The position numbers and the translations under genes were made by a program. This document shows, piece by piece, positions 61,014 through 64,000 of a stretch of DNA of 64,000 bases. The notes under the pieces are model-generated. The model had not been told where the DNA came from. It did no database searches and was given only the letters and a program-made list of their open reading frames with translations. The DNA is from Saussurea involucrata (lineage: Eukaryota > Streptophyta > Magnoliopsida > Asterales > Asteraceae): assembly GCA_033807775.1 (NCBI GenBank), contig CM066312.1, positions 31,469,696 through 31,533,695 of the forward strand, read 5' to 3'. Within the stretch, counting starts at the first letter, position 1. Every line of letters begins with the position of its first letter.

Positions 61014-62698
61014 TGTAACAACCCAATTCCCATATACACAACAAATCACATAATGTAACATAACATTGATATAACAAATGAAACATCCTATTACAAGTAC
61101 GGTCCCGTAGTCTTTTACAATCAGAAGAAACCATTCTACTACAAACTTCATACTTAAATACATACACAACATTTAATCATTTTGATACAACTGCTAAACA
61201 TGCCAAAATCTTCATCATATATTCCTTCTACAAAAGCCATCCCTTGATAACTCTAATTACTTGCTCTTACCCGATCCGCCACCTGGAATACCTATTTTAA
61301 AACAAAATGAGGGTTAGACCTAATGGTCTAAGTGAGGTAAATCCCTGTTAGTTTCAAATCATTTATATAAACCCTATTCATATAAATCACACAACAAAAT
61401 CAAATATATCAATTTGAACCCACACATCGTGTACCTTCCCTTCTCATTCCTCCGGGCCATATTAGTTGGTTGCAAGCCAACTAATAGTTTACAACGATGT
61501 ACAACATCTACAGCCAAACAACGCTATACAGATTCTATAGCCAAACACACCGGTCCTAAGCCCGACCAACGTATTATAACACATTATAATACTCATGTAA
61601 ACATAATACCTCAATATATTATAATTCACATATTCCATACATATAAACACATAATCACCAATTATCACATTCCCAAACCATACGCATATGTATTCCAGTT
61701 TAAAATACTTTTAAAGTAAAACTCACCTGTTTGACTTATCAAAATGTCCACCAAGCTTTTCTCAAACAATTCAGCTTCACTTCAATTTCACAGAATCTGA
61801 AACAATCATATACAAGTATTGTCTTACTACTTTGATCACACAAGTCTTACCAAGACTAAGAACTCTAAAGCACTCTAGTCCCTAAATGTTACCCCCAAAC
61901 CCGAACTTAAGTCGAGTCCACAGTACATTCGATCCTCGTTCATTCCCTATCCATGATTTAATAAAACACAAACTATTGAATGCTTAAAAGCATCTAAACT
62001 CCCAATTTTTACCAAACAGCAAAAGTATCCGGATACCTCAACTTTTCCGGACAACAGGACTTTTCCGGACAACAGGACTTTTCCGGACAACTTATACAAT
62101 CCGGACGTCATTCGGACACCAAAGTAATCCGGTATCCAATTCTATCCGGAAAACCTAGGAAAAAGGAACTTACCCGGATAAAAGTCTCGTCCGGACACCA
62201 GTAACAAGACTACCCAGACACTACCAACAAAACTACCCGGACACATTCAACTTGTCCGGATACCTCTGCTGTTCATCCCAATTTCTACCCAGAATTCGGC
62301 TGAGGTTTACACCAGTTCGATTATGTTGATTCCAGACCGATAGAAACAATCTACTAATCATTATAAACATAATTAATAAAGGAAACATACCTGTAACTAC
62401 TTCCAATTGCACCAAATTGAAACCCTAACTCCAAAACCTCTTTTCTTCTTCTTTTCTTCTCCAAGTACACACACACACTTTGCAAGTTTTCTGGATAATA
62501 CTGATTTTTGGAAATATCTAATTCCATTAAGGTTAATATATACATCAATTTACCACTCTAGTCCTTAAGTTAACATTAATGACCAATTACACCCTTTACT
62601 TATAAATCTATCCAAACTTACCTTTAACTTCACATTCTAAAGTTAACAAAATTTAACGGGACTAACTTTTAACTAACGAACTTACCCGGGGTATTACA
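61014..62698 (-). repeat. 5' LTR of the full-length chromovirus
   Basis: 1685 bp. It is collinear with 54457-56140 and carries the CCGGAC cluster at 62025-62265. It lacks 11 bp in that cluster and has about 9 extra bases near 62450 compared with the 3' LTR. Confidence 0.95.
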
Positions 62699-63693
62699 AT
62701 GCGTTAGGCCGTGGGGCCACTAGCGAGTAGGCAATAGGGGACACTGGAGTCCCTGAGGTGAAACTCGTCTAGACTGGATATGCAATGTGATCCCTTGTAA
62801 GTCCTTGAGGTGTAACTCTACGAGGTATGCAATAAAGGCAATTTATTTATGGTTTGAGGTTGTGATGTCTTTATGGCATGGGAACTAAGACCGGGACTTG
62901 AGGCGTAATCCAGTAACATCATAAGTGACCTAACTTTGTGTGCCCGTCACTTTCGATGGAATCGGGTCTCCCCCGTCACCGAAAGGTGTGGTTTTTGGGT
63001 ATAAGATTTTATCCATATTTTCGGTGACACACTTTATTTATATGAAATCTTTTCATGGTTTATTGGCGGAGTTCTACGCCTCGTCCTCATTGGATGTTTT
63101 GAATATTGGAGTTGTATTCACGTTTATAATTACTTAGGATATTTAACGTCAAAACATGTTTTTGAGTGAGTTGGAGTTGGAATTCATTTTGGAAAACGCT
63201 TTATACAATTTGGGAGCTTTTCTCATAGATTTTGTGTGAGTTGGAAAATGGGTGATTTGCATTTTAAGTAAACTCTTTTGAAATCATGACTAAAACTGCA
63301 CCCCTCTCGATTTATGAATTTATATAGTCATGATAAAATGCTTGAACTCACTAGGCGTTAGCCTAACCCTTTTTATTTGTCGGCATGTGCAACAGGCTCA
63401 GGTTGGGAGTAGCTTTAGCTACACTGTGAAAGGGCGAGTGCTAGTAGAGTGCACGAGAGGTGATTTGTTTAGTGAAGTCTTCCGCATTTATTTGGGATTA
63501 GCAACTTGTACTGGTGTTAAGTAACACCCGACTTTAAGTGGTTCATAGTATGATTTGAGTTTTAAATTGTGAGAGTTGTTACGTTTATCTTGAAGTAATT
63601 CCAAGAATGATTTGTAGAAGGAATTTTATTTCTTATGTGATTATTTTATCGAAATTTTATTTAGTTGCTCTTTCCAAATTCGAGGGTGTTACA
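62699..63693 (+). mobile_element. Chromovirus-type solo LTR, right part
   Basis: This is the continuation of 52973-54456 after the nested element, ending CGAGGGTGTTACA. No coding domain was recognised; ORFs at 62940 and 63330 appear to be incidental. It contains ACTAGGCGTTAGCC and GCAACAGGCTCAGG, which resemble 3' parts of long chromovirus LTRs from memory. Confidence 0.72.
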
Positions 63694-64000
63694 TCTCGTG
63701 TCAAAATCATTCATAAATGTTAGTGTGTGTGCTATAACATGATAAGATAGGTTCCTGCTAGTCGTACGAGTATAGGGTATTGATTGTTATAAGCTTTCAG
63801 TTAATTTCTTAGAATCTGTATTGAACCTTCAAAATATCTTGAAGTGTTTTTTGTTGTCGCACAAAGAATGCCTTCAACACATTCATAGTTCTCGCACAAT
63901 GTGGTCATTCATTCTGATCGCACACGCCTTGAGCGATAACTTTTTCATCGCCCAAGTGTCGTGCGATAAGAGGTGTCATGCGATTAGGTTTTTAGCTTTG
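63694..64000 (+). other. Continuation of Z beyond the solo LTR
   Basis: Non-coding. The style matches the Z post-pol region, and the third hairpin array is at 63856-63992. No LTR or gene is seen before the window ends. Confidence 0.6.
63856..63992 (+). repeat. Hairpin-unit array 3 in Z
   Basis: Units TCGCACAAAGAATG, CTCGCACAATGTGG, ATCGCACACGCCTTGAGCGAT and CATCGCCCAAGTGTCGTGCG, then CATGCGATTAGG, are spaced about 20-35 bp apart. Same motif family as 48146-48482 and 52420-52676. Confidence 0.82.

Larger units (their letters stand above)
54457..62698 (-). mobile_element. Full-length chromovirus (Tekay/Del-like), 8.2 kb
   Basis: LTRs are 54457-56140 and 61014-62698; PBS 60999-61011; PPT 56141-56157. 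Flanks are ATGTG (54452-54456) and ATGCG (62699-62703), a target duplication with one mismatch. The single gag-pol frame ends with a chromodomain. The LTRs differ by about 26 substitutions (1.5%) plus a few indels. It lies inside an older solo LTR. Two in-frame stops near the end of pol probably inactivate it. Confidence 0.95.

Overview
This window is nuclear DNA of a flowering plant, and almost all of it is LTR retrotransposons nested inside one another. The evidence is the element set: Ty3/gypsy chromoviruses with a C-terminal chromodomain, an Athila-type gypsy element primed by tRNA-Asp, and Ty1/copia elements of the Sirevirus/Maximus type primed by initiator tRNA-Met. The sequence is also AT-rich. 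The style of the gag proteins suggests a eudicot, perhaps Asteraceae, but that is a weak inference. No intact host gene was recognised. About 2.6 kb (6050-8657) cannot be assigned to any element, and it may hold a gene fragment with splice-like sites.

Layout. (1) 1-6049: a minus-strand chromovirus cut by the window edge, with one LTR at 4412-6049. (2) 6050-8657: unassigned DNA. (3) 8660-10838: flank, LTR and start of gag of a copia element here called X. This segment is duplicated at 37567-39746. (4) 10839-37567: an Athila-like element on the plus strand. It is broken by three younger minus-strand insertions: a copia solo LTR (15923-16892), a chromovirus solo LTR (19959-21030), and a nearly intact 12.4-kb Sirevirus-like element (21533-33919) with a perfect TTGGC target duplication and LTRs differing by about 3 substitutions. 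(5) 37567-42598: the second X copy, with a decayed gag and the start of its protease. (6) 42599-52972 plus 63694-64000: copia element(s) here called Z. A gag-only half and a pol-only half lie on either side of one shared LTR (47321-47753). (7) 52973-54456 plus 62699-63693: a long chromovirus-type solo LTR, split by (8) a full-length minus-strand chromovirus at 54457-62698.

How the parts work. Each autonomous element encodes Gag (particle and RNA binding) and Pol (protease, integrase, reverse transcriptase, RNase H). Its LTRs supply promoter and terminator, and the PBS and PPT prime cDNA synthesis. Most coding regions here carry stops, frameshifts or lost catalytic residues. The Sirevirus at 21533-33919 is the youngest: gag and a 903-residue third ORF are open, and pol has a single TAG. 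The chromovirus at 54457-62698 has a 1403-residue open gag-pol with two late stops. LTR divergences counted by eye (about 0.24% Sirevirus, 1.5% chromovirus, 2.2% Athila) agree with the nesting order.

The most interesting signals are outside the standard domains. A TATA box stands 64 bp upstream of the Sirevirus third ORF, and a G-box/CCAAT/TATA/splice-donor set lies at the equivalent place in Z. The third ORFs of the Sirevirus and of Athila may share an architecture. A near-palindrome CCCACWGTGGG is scattered through the Athila element. Arrays of ATCGCA...TGCGAT hairpins lie in the Z non-coding DNA. The X/X' duplication joins a truncated Athila LTR through microhomology.
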